Part shown: positions 1-12,160 of the stretch, in pieces | How the letters are laid out: every line of letters begins with the position of its first letter | How positions within the stretch are numbered: position 1 is the stretch's first letter | Origin: Epiperipatus broadwayi | Taxonomy: Eukaryota; Onychophora; Udeonychophora; Euonychophora; Peripatidae | NCBI GenBank assembly: GCA_028023455.1 | Contig: JAQFVV010000018.1 | Coordinates: forward strand, 9,940,771-10,004,770 | Direction: 5' to 3' | DNA length: 64,000 bases | Position numbers and translations under genes: made by a program | Notes under the pieces: model-generated | The model's database searches: none | What the model was told of the DNA's origin: nothing | What the model saw: the letters and a program-made list of their open reading frames with translations, nothing else

Positions 1-1065
1 GACTATGAAAAGGCATTTGATTGTATAAACATTTCTTCAGTGATTAAAGCATTGGATCATCAAGGTGTAGATCCAGGATATTGTCATATTTTTAAGAATA
101 TTTATAAAAATGCAACAGCAACAATTAGATTACATGATGATAGTAGGAAAATCAACATTGAAAAGGGTGTAAGATAGAGTGACTCCATATGTCCAAAACT
201 TTTTACAGCAGTGCTGCAAGAAGTATTTTGTGGATTAAAATGGAAAGCTAAAGGAGTGAAAGTAAATGGAGATTATTTAAGTCATTTAGATTTTGCAGAT
301 GATGTAGTTGTTTTTGCAAATAATGCTTTAGAGCTACAGGAAATATTGCAGGAGTTATCAGATGAAAGTAGGAAAGTAGGACTAAAGATAAATGTTAAAA
401 AGACTAAAGTAATGTTTAACAGATTTTCTCAAAATATGAAAATAAAGATTGATTATGATGAGTTAGAAGAAGTTAACAGTTACAAATACCTTGGTCAGAT
501 TATTAATACAGATGGAAACATAATGGATGAAATTAACCATAGAATTAAACTTGGTTGGAGTGCTTTTGGTATAAATAACTTGATACTAAAAGGAAATATG
601 CCTATGTGTTTGAAAAGGAAGGTTTTTAACAAATGTGTTTTACCAGTTCTTATTTATGTTATCTGAGACTTGGACACTTAATAGAAGAGCAATACAGAGA
701 CTTCAGACCACTCAAAGAAGTATGGAGAGATACATGTTGGGAGTAACAAGAAGGGATCGAAACGCAATGTATGGGTAAGAGAACAAACAGGTGTTACTGA
801 CCTCATTGAAAAAATTAAAAGACTGAAGTGGAGTTGGGCTGGACATATTGTTAGAAGAGATGATAACAGATGGACAATTGAATATTAAACTGGATTCCAA
901 GAGATTGTAAAAGATCTAGAAAGAGACCACATGTGAGATGGATGGATGAAATAAGAAAGTGTGTAGGGGTGATGTGGAGAAAAGAAGCTAAAGATAGGAA
1001 AAGATGGATTGAACTTGGAGAGACATTCATCCTGCAGTGGACTGATAATGGTTGATGATGATTGA
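1..1065 (+). pseudogene. LINE (non-LTR retrotransposon) reverse transcriptase, 3' part
   Basis: The window opens inside the RT domain. The first codons read DYEKAFD, the metal-binding A motif. The FADDVV box (C motif with the catalytic Asp pair) lies near 292-312 in an open frame at 211-666 that continues through YKYLGQIIN. After about 660 the frame is shifted but still shows the C-terminal module typical of arthropod-type endonuclease/RT elements: a region of the type ETWTLNRRAIQRLQ, then GVTRRDR, WAGHIVRRDD and a tail ending near DRKRWIELGE. There is an in-frame stop at about 177 and at least one frameshift near 660, so the copy is dead. It ends at a TTGATGATGATTGATT tail near 1065, a simple-repeat 3' end common in RTE-like LINEs. 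The exact clade is inferred, not tested. Confidence 0.88.
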
Positions 1066-1493
1066 TTTATTTTATTACATGAGAAAATATAAATACTATA
1101 GTCATCTTTCAATATTACAAACTATTATACATAACTTCACAAACTTTTAACTTCTTTTCAAAAACTTTATTTCCATTATAAACTATATAAACATACATAT
1201 AAAAAATCACATATTATACATTTATTTCCATATATTAACTATATGAACATACATATATAAACACATATTAAACATCGTATAATATGTATAATGTGATTTA
1301 TATATATATGTTTATATCATTAACATAATAACTATATGAACATACATATATAAAATCAAATATACATTGTATAATGTGATTTATATATGTATGTTCATAT
1401 CATTAATATATGGAAAAAGTTTTTTGAAAAAAAGTTAGTTTGTGAAATTATTTATAATGTTGGAGACATATATTTTAAAGAAAGTGATTGTTT
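1066..1493. repeat. AT-rich low-complexity sequence with degenerate short repeats
   Basis: Between about 1180 and 1410 a unit containing ACTATATGAACATACATATA recurs on both strands in diverged form (about 1180, 1225, 1330, and inverted near 1300 and 1385). It looks like a decayed palindromic microsatellite. No coding potential is seen. Confidence 0.5.
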
Positions 1494-1647
1494 AATTTGT
1501 TATTGTAATATATATTACAAACTACCTTAATCCAAATAGAGATATAGACCAAATAATGTTAAGTAATGAGAATTTGTTATTGTAATATATATTACAAACT
1601 ACCTTAATCCAAATAGAAATATAGACCAAACAATGTTAAGTAATGAG
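1494..1647. repeat. Two-copy tandem repeat, 77-bp unit
   Basis: Copy 1 (1494-1570) and copy 2 (1571-1647) start with AATTTGTTATTGTAATATAT and end with AAGTAATGAG. They differ at only a couple of positions (for example GAGATATAG versus GAAATATAG). This is a recent direct duplication in otherwise anonymous sequence. Confidence 0.9.
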
Positions 1648-4600
1648 AATAAGAGATTTTCTTGATGATTTATGCTTAGTTAAAACCAAGCATGAAATTT
1701 AAATCAAACAAAACTAAGAAATAGCAATAATATTTTAGGTATAAAAGTGATTTACTATAATGAAAATTTGTAAAACTGAATGTATATTAAAAATTATAAT
1801 ATAGTTATAAAGAAATCAGCCATATTTTTTTAGTCAGTGAACATTAAATAAGAAGAGGCTAATTAGAAATAAACCATTTATATATTCTTATACAAGAGAT
1901 TAAGGAGAATGCAGCTATATCAATAAAGATTGAATCATGTTTAAATTAAATAATTTAAATACGAATTTTCAAAAGTTGAAAGTAAATTTTTTTACTTAAG
2001 AAAATTTTTTTTGTGAAAATCTGTTCTATTTAAACTGATGTTGATAGAAGTTAAAAAAAAAAAAAAATACAACTGATTAATTAATTACCAGAGAAAGCAA
2101 AGCACAAAGAAAGAAAGTAAAAAAGCTAAAGTGATGGGAAGATTTTTCTAGAGTGCAACAGCTATAAAAAGTGGATTAAAAGAAAAAAAAGATGTGGGCT
2201 GAGAATGAATATATACAAAAGGAGTATCACGTAGTAGATAAAGTCAAGGAACCTGTCAAAAAATGGAAAGATTCTGAGTTATAGTAGTTGTCTCTTGCTG
2301 CACTAAGTCTGTAATTGTCTTCAAAGAATATAGCTGTAAAAATACTTTAAGTATTAATTTATACATAGCTATAATAATCATAATAAATTTTTGGAGGAAT
2401 GACACAAAAATTGTGCTAAGTCAACCAAAATGTATCAGTTGAACCCTGAACAATATAGCTCTTCCAACAGAGAAAAATGTCTGTAGTAAATCCAGAAATA
2501 GTGAAGATATAGTTTTTGTTTGCCTATAAAACAATTCCACATTACACACAGTTATATAATCCATCTATTGAAAGAGATTGCCAATAGTAGTAAAGAGTTG
2601 ACACAAATCAATTTAATGTATATGGACTTAATCTTAAATGATATAGAAATCACAATGTTTAAAATTTTTATATTTAAGTTGCCAATAAAAGTATAAAAGT
2701 ATCTCTATGATAGTAAGCTTACTGAATTATTAAAGAAACTTCAGATCTTTTTAATTATATATTCATGTAAACAAGAGGCATCAATAATTAAAAAAAATTA
2801 TTAGGATATTTTGGTATATACATTATAATGGTACAAAAAAAAATTAGAATAGTAGGAGATAATGGGGAATTATCATCCCTAAAATCTCAAAAACATTGTC
2901 AATGGAGGCTAAAATCAGCAATAGAACAATAAACAATATAATAAATATAACATTACCAGGAATAATCATGATTAAGTCAACAATCATCCTGTGACTAAAT
3001 TTTGAAGAGGTACTCTAAGATTTGAGACTAAATGCCAAACTTGAGCATGTTATAAAAATAATCATCAGTATTTTATCTAAGTGAAGTATGAGGACTTTAA
3101 AAATGATCTTTACCTTTGTGTCATCCAAATAATTCCAGAGAACTATCTGGATGCCCACTCAGGTACTCACACACAAAAATTGTAAATACCATTACGCTCA
3201 AACTAATTTCGGATTAAAGACTATACACATATGTAAAACAATTTATTCTAGTATTAAATAACTTCACTGGGATCAACTACAAATCCTTAAAGCATAATTC
3301 TATGATGAAATCAGTCACAGTCACTATTAATAATTCACAGATCAGATAGGCAAAAGAATAAAGACATCAACAACAAAAATATATAATAATTTCAGAAAGT
3401 CTTACTTTCTTTTAAACAATTATTTAATAAAAGTTAACCAATAAATAATTTTTTTATAAATAATATGACAAACCCCAAATTTTATACATATTTCATACAA
3501 TATATTATATTTCATATAATATACATAATTATTATTCCCTTATGATTTTTTTTAATAATTCATTTAACCTTTTCTTTATTTAATATTTTTTCAAATAAAT
3601 GATCTAAATTATGTATTTTTATATTTTTTATTATGTATATATTAATGAAAGAAAAAAAGGGTTTATGTTTATTTTATTTGATCAATATTATACATGTACT
3701 TATCTCAAAGAATGTGTTAGTAATTGTTTTTCCAATCATGTATATATTATTTGTAAAAAAGACCAGATGTTTTCAAAATCTACTATAGAAAAGTGATTGT
3801 TTATTTCTATATTATTTATTAAAATATGCTGCTATAAATATTTATATAAACCAAATTTTAAATCATATATATACATTATAATTTCTAAAACATTATATAC
3901 AAAAATATAATAGATATGAGCAAAATATTTGAATTCCAACATTTTCAGTTAAATTAGATATTATATGAGTTTCAAAATCTGCAATAGTCTTTTTTTTAAA
4001 AAAAAAAAAACTGCAATATAAAGAGAAACAACTTATTATTAAAATGTATATATACATAATTTTATAAATAATTATTATATAACTTACTTTTTATAATGAA
4101 TAAAAAAAATACTGATGAAAAATAATTATGTTTACACAGAAGATCCAGGAAAAATCAAATACACTGTATCTCATTAATTAAAACTGCCATCTATATAATT
4201 TCCAAGTAATTTCTGAATACTATATGCATGTGCTGAATTTTTGAAAATGCAAGCTTACACCGCATACTGCTAAATAATTTTAATTCAAACATCATGATGC
4301 AATGATGTGTTGCAGACAAAATGGCTGAGTGGCACAATAACACAACCTTCCATTCATTTCAAAGAAAAGCTTAATCTAAAGGAGTTATTCCTTTACAGTA
4401 ATATCAAAAATATTTAATATAGAAATGATAAATATGATACAGATAAAAGTGTAGCTGATTTATAAAAGAATAAATTTATTAAATTCTATAAAGATTATAG
4501 ATATAACTCTAAAACTAATAAAAATATACTGAAACCTAGATTAAATAATAACAATTCTATGCAAAATGTTTATAATTATGATAGTAACAATAGTTCAAAT

Positions 4601-4962
4601 AAAAAAAAATGGATTAAACTTTCATATTATCTTAAAATTAATAAAAAAAAACAAAAATTATATTAATAAACATATAAATATTGGATGATCAAATAGTAAA
4701 AGTGTAGAAAAAATAATAGATAATAGACAATATAAAATACGAAAAAGAAATTATATATAAAATTAACTGTGACCATTGCAATATGATTTACTATGGTTAT
4801 GCAGGGAGCCATTAGAGACAAGAGTCAAAGAACATAATAATGCAATTAATAGACTAGATAATAAATCAACTTTATATATTCATTACTTAACATATGGACA
4901 TTAAATAGACGCTACAAAAAATACTAAATCTTTAAATCACATTAAAAATCCAAAAAGGCAAT
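1648..4962. other. Anonymous AT-rich region, no gene seen
   Basis: I see only short, unrelated reading frames and A/T homopolymers. Sequence near 2880-3060 resembles 31370-31520: both carry a GTCAAC..CCT.GTGACT core followed by a stretch around AAACTTG. A low-copy interspersed repeat is therefore likely, but the match is diverged and its ends cannot be set. Confidence 0.5.
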
Positions 4963-4970
4963 ATATTAAA
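4963..4970. repeat. Left target-site duplication ATATTAAA
   Basis: Eight bases directly outside the left inverted repeat. They are identical to 6322-6329 directly outside the right inverted repeat. Confidence 0.8.
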
Positions 4971-6321
4971 GGTTGTCATCGAATAGCCACCATATCCCAC
5001 TCGATGGTGCCGTTTTCACGCTAAAAATATAAAATATGATCATTTCCGGGCCGTTAATTATAATCATTTTGATGTGTTTTTTGTAATGCGAAAATAAAAA
5101 CAAAAGGAAATAGTCTTTTTTAAATATTATTTAATTTTAAATATTATTTTTTATTAATGTATACAAATTAAATGATAATAATAAATGTAAAATAAAATAA
5201 ACAAATTACAATTTGATTCATGTTTTTTAGTTTGCTTTATTAGAAAAATCAATTTTCTATTCAGAGATTTTTTTATTGGGGTTACGGCTTTTTTTGTTGT
5301 TGTTGTTTAAAAACTCATAATCGGAATAAAAAGTAAAATTTCTTAGTCTTCCTTTTACATTTTATTTCTAGAGAAACAGATATTATTGTGTTATCGCTAT
5401 TTTTTACTTTTTTAGTCTTTGTTTTAAATTTTTTTTTTTTTTTCAGACAAACAGATATTACCGCTATTTTTTATTTCAAATAGAATGACAACTAAAAGTA
5501 AAAGTTGTTACGGTTAGGTTTAGGGTTAATGTTCTGTTGTTTGTAATGCCAAAATAAAAAATATCAAAATCGTATTTTTGTAAATATTTTTTTTTACTAA
5601 CATCTATAAAATAAATGACAACAATAAACTTGAACTATATTCAACAAAGTATAACTAGTCGGAGAAAAGAAAGAAACTAAAACTTTTTTAAACAACAACA
5701 AATATATATATAAAATGTCTTCTTTACTTATTAACCATGTTTATAATATATGCTTTCTATGACATTTAAAAAAACAGTGTACAATTGTACTTTTGTTACT
5801 GGATATTTTTGCGTTAACGCTCTTTTTTATTTCAAAAATATACACACGGTAGAATCTTGTTTGTCTCGTGGAATGTTACGAATAGTACGTTACTTGACGC
5901 GTTACCTAATTTCAAATCACATTACACATATATCTCGTCAACATTTACCACTTAAACCTTCAATACACTATGGTGTAAAAAGTCTGTTAATTATTACTTT
6001 ACAAAATCTGAACATTTCAATACTTTAAAATAAAAAAAAATCCAATGAAAACAACATCCATCAAATTCAAATACACACACCCTCTCACCAAGCCGTAACC
6101 ATTTTATAAACTGTGTGAATTCGGAAAATGTATTTGCTGCGATGCGACATACATGCTGTACTGTGACGCGACATAGCATCCTGCAATCTGTAGCACAACA
6201 AAAAAGTTGTATTATAGAAAACGCGGGTTTGAACGTGTCGGCCGCGGAAACAGCATTTTTATGTGTTTTAGCGCGAAAATGGCGCCATTGAGTGGGATAT
6301 GGTGGCTATTCGACGATTACC
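4971..6321. mobile_element. Non-autonomous TIR DNA transposon (8-bp TSD; Merlin-like or hAT/P-like)
   Basis: The element is 1351 bp. Its ends are inverted repeats of 56 bp (4971-5026 and 6266-6321) that match at about 49 positions, sharing the block GAATAGCCACCATATCCCAC. An exact 8-bp duplication (ATATTAAA) flanks it. Termini start with GG and end with CC; together with an 8-bp TSD this is the pattern described for Merlin/IS1016-type elements, but hAT and P elements also make 8-bp duplications. I found no transposase; the longest internal frame (92 residues, 5750-6028) resembles nothing I know. It is probably an internally deleted or non-autonomous copy mobilised in trans. Confidence 0.82.
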
Positions 6322-6329
6322 ATATTAAA
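6322..6329. repeat. Right target-site duplication ATATTAAA
   Basis: Exact copy of 4963-4970, directly outside the right inverted repeat. Confidence 0.8.
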
Positions 6330-9300
6330 TTTATTACACTAAACATAACTTAAATAATTGTATATTTATAAAACTAAAACATGAATGGAAAATTATATAA
6401 AATAGTATATATAAAATTGAATAATGTATCCATTATTTAATGTGTATATTGTTATATAGTCAATTCTTTGCAGTTACATTTGAAAACAGCATAAAACCAT
6501 GCAGTGTAATTATTACTATTTATATAGCTGTTATATATTATTTTTATTATTTATTATACTTGACAATAATCAAATTTAAAAAAAAAAAATTCATAAGAAA
6601 GAAATAAAAAAAATAACTAACTTAAAATTCCCCCCCCCCCTTTCTTCAGAGAATAAAAATATCCCCTCAGAGAATAAGAATATCCCATGCAATTTTAGAC
6701 AAGTAAAAAAAAATTTTTTTTCAACAAACTATTAAAAATATATATACAATATCTCTAATTATTACTTTATAAAATACTTACAAATGTAAATGTGTACACA
6801 CTACAATACCTCATTTTTACCTTGGATTTACTTTTAGTCCTTTTAATAAATCTAAAAGTTAACAGTTTAGTTAAATTTCATGAATCTAGTTTGTTTTAGC
6901 CTCAAATAGTTATTTTGTTCATTTGGCTTTTATTTTATTTTCTACCTCCAGATATCCAGGTTAATAATCATTTCATTTTTCTTCCATTTACATTTTCTTT
7001 TTCGTCTTCTTGGTAGCATCAGGTTTCAGTTCAATAATTATTTTCATTCCAGATTAACATAGGTTTTCAGTTTAATAATAATTTTCATTAAAAGTTCTTC
7101 CATTAAAAAATTTTGTAACTCCAAGTTTCAGTAACAAGTATTTTTATTTCAGGTTAGCTTTTTCTTTTTGTACATCCAAGTTTCAGTTTAACAATTATTT
7201 TCATTCCACAATTTGGATGAATCGACACATAAGATTTTGAGTTTCTCCCAAGGGTATTTTTCTTCTACTACATTCCTTTTGATGAAATTAGTTACATAGT
7301 TGGGTTAGCAATACTCAGCTTTTAGCAAAAGCTTAATACAGTTCTTGTAAACACCATACTATTATATTATCTTTCAAAAATCTTTAATTAATAGTAGGAT
7401 CAGTTTAACTTCAGGCTACTAAGATGAGCCTCTCACTGCATTGAGTTCACACTACCCACATAATCTTTTGTTTTTACTAATTTTTTTTCTAAAATATCTA
7501 TCTCAGAAATGACAACATTAAGCCTTGACCAATGGTTTTCTTTTTACAAGTTGATTTTTTTTTAAAAAAAATCTATTTATACACTATTTTTCAGAGATAA
7601 ATCCCAATCCAGTGTTGTTTTTAGATTACTAGAAAAACATAACATTCTATTTCTACATTTGAAAAACATGATATTTTATTTAAACAATTTAAAAAATATA
7701 TTTCTTTTCTTCAGAGAAAAAGAACCTTATCTCTTTTAATTAAATGATAAACAGTACTGATGTACTTGACTACCTACATTCTATTTTATCTTTAGTTTAA
7801 CTAATTAATAAATTTAAGATTTGTGTGATTTGGAAAAGAGATTTATCATAATAATAACATGTATTTTATAAATTCAATGTATAATCAAAAACCTCATTAC
7901 TTTTTATTGACAGGTTTTATTTTCAAACATAATATTTTCTTTTTTTAAACTTATTATTTGGTTTTGAGAAAATGGGGGGGGGGGTACCATTCATTGTAAA
8001 TTTTCAGGGTATATTTTGATTTCTCATAGTAGTACTGTAATGGAATTGTTTTGCTAAAGAAGCAAGCTAAATGAGCTACCAAGCTAATTCTTTTCACATC
8101 CGTTACCACAAGCAAGAGAATATATAAATATAAAAGATTTTATGTCTATATCCGATCAAACCCGCAACAATACGAATATTGCTACAAAGTTATCTTTCCC
8201 GATCGGTCATCTCTCGATTGCTGCAACTATTACAAATTTACAGCGCTTGGATGAATTTATAAATTTTACGGGAAATTATCAATATTATACAATAACTAAC
8301 ACATGGACCGTATTACTAGAAATAAATTCTAATTGATTCTGAAATAAGCCCTACAGGCATATTACTCTGATCCATTTGGTGAGAAAAGAGACGAGACATA
8401 AAGAGCCGTCCATTACTAAAACATTATTTAATACATAAAAAAAAAAAATTCAAATAAGACATATTACGGTATTTTAAAAAAATCATTAAAGATAAATAAG
8501 TTATATATAGTTTTATAGCACTCATACTAATAATAGTAATCGTCTCCAATATATAAAATAATTATAGAAAGTAGAATATTTTCCATTCCAATATCTTACT
8601 GATAAAATCTAATATATAGTTCACTTTACTAATTATTAATTAAGCAATTAGATTTTAAGTTCATGTGGTCATGTTACTGAAAGTGTTTACACGCGTGACA
8701 TATATATTTTAAAAGTTAGTTTTACCTAGGTTTTCTCACAGTTAGAATATACTCAGCTGACTGTCATGTGGGTTATTCTACTTCTTTAGGAGAGACGGCT
8801 ATTCTTGGGTTCTGGCTCGATTTCTTCCATTCAGTTTATTTCCTTCGTATTCTTTATGACATTCAGATAGCAGTGACAAGAACGGTGAGCTATCAGGCAG
8901 GCGCAATATCTGCTGTTAATTCATAGGTTGTGGCTAACCATATGAGCAAGGTGGGTATGGATCAAACTAGCATCTGTCTGTGGTCACTAGTCACGCATCC
9001 CCAAAGCTTTATAATTATAGTAGTTTGTTCATAGTCGCTTGACCCAAAATTTCGGCACTCTTCAAAAAAAACCAAAGTAAAGTCTTAGACAAGAAGCCTA
9101 ATCAAAGTTTCTGCTCTCTCTTCTCTTTTATCTTGATCTCTCCTTTTTATAGCCTTTTCCTTCATTGTTCACTGGAATGTCATTATGTCCATTTCACACT
9201 TTTATTTCTACTTCCCTTCGCAAACCTATATTTTTTTCTCTTTAATTTCATAGTATCAGTTTTGATTAATATTTTCTTTTTTCAATAAAATCATTTTTAT

Positions 9301-9969
9301 TTACATACAATATCTTTTCCCTTCCTTTAAAGTTATATATATTTCTCTTATTCGAATGTGTAGTTTTACAGAAAAGATTCTTATCTTTACATAAACCTAT
9401 TCCTACTTATGTTTCAATGGAATTTTGTAAATATCAGTTAAATTATCTGACTCCTGTTTCTTTTAAATTTCCCTTTAAGTCTTGATCATAAAATTAAATG
9501 ATACAGGTTTAACGCTCTCTCAACTTTTATTATTTTTTTTTTTTCAAAATGTTGACTTTGAAGAGTAAAAGATACGAATCTCTTTCATCCCCCTTCCTCT
9601 CTTTTACTTAACTACTGTAACGTTTTTCCTTTGTAATTAATTCTTAATCAGTTCAATTCCTTAAATCAATTCAAACGACTTCGATTTAAACACATTATAA
9701 ATCTTGTAATAGATTTTTTTTTCTTTCAAGTTTATTTTAAAATTTGTCTATTTTTAAATACTATTTCGTATTTCAAAAAAAAAAAAAGCATATTTAATAT
9801 TACTTGACATATTAAATATTTACATGTGTGATTACAGTGTGTGCGATTATTACAGTACCTAATACCAAATGTCTAATTTGAAACAATCTCTTATTTGTAA
9901 TTAGCAGATTTGTTTAAAATTTTTATTATTATTTGTCTTTAAAAGTTTTAAATTTATTATAAGTTTTTA
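6330..9969. other. Anonymous region, no gene recognised
   Basis: Mostly A/T homopolymers, a C10 run near 6630 and a G run near 7975. Between about 8690 and 9060 the base composition is more balanced, with CACGCGTGAC, GGAGAGACGGC and CAGGCAGGCGC. This patch could be an exon, a promoter or an old repeat, but no frame there stays open for long and I cannot name it. Confidence 0.4.
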
Positions 9970-10836
9970 TAAAGTGGGTTGGATAGCAGGGCATGGGTGC
10001 CATGCCACCCAGAGCATCCCCAGGTTGCAGATACAGGAATGGCCTTCAGATATGAAGGTTAGCTGTGAATAAACAGAGTACTGTAAATAAGCAATCGCTG
10101 ACAGTGGGATAACATTCACTATCAGGAAGTGGCGAAGGAGACAATGGCGTGTTTACTTCTATAAAATGCCACAATTTCTATGATGGTGGATGTATAATGG
10201 CGAGTGGTGACACCATTAAATAAATCAACACCCACTGGGTCAGCAAAGGCATTCTTCCAATTCAGCGGAAAATGACTATAAGTGATAACGATGAGGAAAC
10301 GGTAGTTGGAAATTCATTTTATGAGACTTGGCTAGCACCCTAAGCTTATTATGGAGGTTATTGCTGGGCAAAGAAGACAATGGGAAACCACTTTGTCTTA
10401 TAATTCCGTTGTTTTATTATGAGTACATCTCAGGAATCATTAAAGATTTGCAGATGATATGGCTCTTATCGCTGAGGAAGAAGGATATATGGCAAAAGAC
10501 TGTGTTTATGGATAGGGAGAGATGCAAAAAAGACTGAAAATCGGAATCCATGATGACATAGTTCATCAGGTGAAGGGATTTAGATATTTGGGTAGTTGGT
10601 TGAGTGAGGATGGAAGAAGTGAAGATGAGTTAAAAGAATAGCATTGGCAAAAGAGACATTTGTGAAGAGAAAGAAGATATTCTGTGGACCTTTGGAAAGA
10701 GAATTAAGAAAGAGATTAATTAAATGTTATGTGTGGAGTGTATTAATGTATGGTTGTGAAACAGAGTAATAGAATTAAAAAACGACTGGAAGCCTTTGAG
10801 ATGTGGACATAGAAAAGAATGGAAAAAATCAGTTGG
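9970..10836 (+). pseudogene. Second LINE reverse transcriptase, 5' fragment of a split copy
   Basis: From 10435 the translation shows FADDMALIAEEE (RT C motif). Across frameshifts follow VKGFRYLGSWLSEDGRSEDE, the segment KKIFCGPLERELRKRLIKC, YVWSVLMYGCE, and finally KRLEAFEMWT and KISWMS at 10835. This order (YLG box, FCGPLEKELRKRL, YG.ETWT, LEAFEMW) is the hallmark of a widespread arthropod-type LINE. The copy has several frameshifts and stops. The upstream part (9970-10430), with CATGGGTGCCATGCCACCCA, is probably the same or an adjacent repeat. The reading frame resumes at 11887 after the insertion described next. It is a different subfamily from the LINE at 1-1065. Confidence 0.85.
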
Positions 10837-10843
10837 ATGAGTA
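10837..10843. repeat. Left target-site duplication ATGAGTA
   Basis: Seven bases where the LINE reading frame (…WMS) breaks. The same seven bases recur at 11887-11893, where the frame resumes (MSKITNEEV). Confidence 0.7.
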
Positions 10844-11886
10844 TTAATAGAGAAAAAGGGATAAGGACTTTGGTAGTGTGAAATTAAACAGTAGAAAAGT
10901 TTAGGATGATTAAAGTGAGGGGAAATGTAAAGCTTAATAGGGTAAAGAATTAAAATTTAGGGTAATTGAGTAATAGAAGTGGTTAATAGAGGGAGCTAGG
11001 TGATGGGGAAAGAAAGGAAGTTGGGAAGTGGTTTATAAAGAATTAAAATTTAGGGTAATTAAGTAATAGAAGTGGTTAATAGGGGGAGCTAGTTGATGGG
11101 GAAAGAAAGGAAGTTGGGAAGTGGTTAATAAAAAGAAAGATGGAGGAAAGGTGATGGTAGAAGAAAAGTTAAGGTAAAAATAGTTAAGTTTGTATTGATA
11201 TTAAAGGTTATAAGATGGTAGGGAGTATATATGAGAAAGGGAATTGAGGGGATGGTATGAAGGTATAAAATGAAGTAAGTAGGGTATAAATGGGAGTGTA
11301 AAAAAGGGGGAATGATTTTAGTTTTTTGATTTTTAATATTTTTTTTTTTTTTTTAATATTTTGTTTTGATTTTTTAATTTTAATTTTTTGATTTTGAGTT
11401 TTTGGTCTTATATATGTAATTAATTATGTTAAAAATGATAATTTTTGGTATTAATTTTTAGATTAATGTTTTAATGGGTTTTAAGGGTTTTGTTTTTAAT
11501 GGTTTGATGATAAAAATTGAATTGTTTTAAAGAAATTTTTATCTTTTATTATTAATTTTTTTATTGTTTATTATTATTTTTTTATTTTTTGTATTATTAT
11601 TAATTTTTTATAATTTAGTTTTTATGTTTTGGGTTTTTAAAAGATTTGGAAAAAAAATTTGTTTGAAAAGTTTTTGGATCAAGTTGTTTTTGCTTTATAT
11701 TATTTTGTTTTATTATAATTTTATATGAGAATATGAAGAATAAGAATTTTGGTTGTATTGATATAATATTTGTCTAATTTTTTATATTGTAGATCTGACG
11801 AAGACTGCTAGTACAGTCGAAACTGTTATAATAAATAAAATTATTTGCTTAAAGTGTTAAAGGAGTGTTGATGAGTTTATAGTGAA
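10844..11886 (+). mobile_element. 1.04-kb insertion of unknown class, nearly cytosine-free on the plus strand
   Basis: This block interrupts the LINE between KISWMS and KITNEEV and is flanked by the 7-bp repeat ATGAGTA, so it is an insertion with target duplication. From about 10920 to 11760 I count only about 7 C in about 840 bases, while G is abundant. The left half is purine-rich, the right half is T/G-rich. It contains a 93-bp tandem duplication and ends with a hairpin (GACTG...CAGTC) followed by ATAATAAATAAA. No terminal inverted repeat and no coding frame are visible. Retro-insertion of an unusual RNA-derived repeat is one reading; the class is unknown. Confidence 0.65.
10945..11130. 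repeat. Two-copy tandem repeat, 93-bp unit
   Basis: Copies at 10945-11037 and 11038-11130 both begin AAGAATTAAAATTTAGGG and contain GATGGGGAAAGAAAGGAAG. They differ by a few substitutions and lie inside the C-depleted insertion. Confidence 0.88.
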
Positions 11887-12160
11887 ATGAGTAAAATAAC
11901 CAATGAAGAAGTTTTGAAATGAGTAAATGAGGAAAAAAGACTGATTGAGAATATCAGAGAAAAAAAGAAACTGGATTGGACATATATTAAGAAGAAATTA
12001 TAGTTTAATGAAAGATGTTTTGGAGGGAATGGTGAGTGGAAATAAAAAGGACGGAAGAAATTGACATTACTGGATGCTATGACTTATGTGGAACTGAAGA
12101 AATGGACAAGGAAATGGAATGGAAGTTGTGACTATTATTGATTGAAAGTGTGTGTGTGGT
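11887..12160 (+). pseudogene. Second LINE, 3' coding fragment resuming after the insertion
   Basis: The translation restarts at MSKITNEEVLK, continues with VNEEKRLIENIREKKK, and then shows decayed counterparts of the WIGH..RR segment and an LEGM-like segment, as expected for the LINE C terminus. The match of both the frame and the family order to the fragment ending at 10836 shows they were one open reading frame before the insertion. A GT/GGT microsatellite at about 12150-12175 marks the 3' tail. Confidence 0.8.

Noticed and set aside
3611-3796. 61-residue frame, F/Y/I-rich
   Set aside because: Composition follows from AT-rich DNA; no motif, no conservation signal.
5505-5535. Telomere-like GGTTAGGTTTAGGGTTAATG
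   Set aside because: Only two or three imperfect units inside a DNA transposon; not an interstitial telomere array.
6630-6645. Poly-C and poly-G runs (also 7975, 12883, 34543, 40500)
   Set aside because: Simple homopolymers, possibly with sequencing length error; no consistent position relative to elements except the polypurine tracts, which are reported separately.
8890-8905. Splice-donor-like CGGTGAGC in the GC-richer patch at 8690-9060
   Set aside because: No adjoining open frame with coding character and no acceptor; too weak for an exon call.
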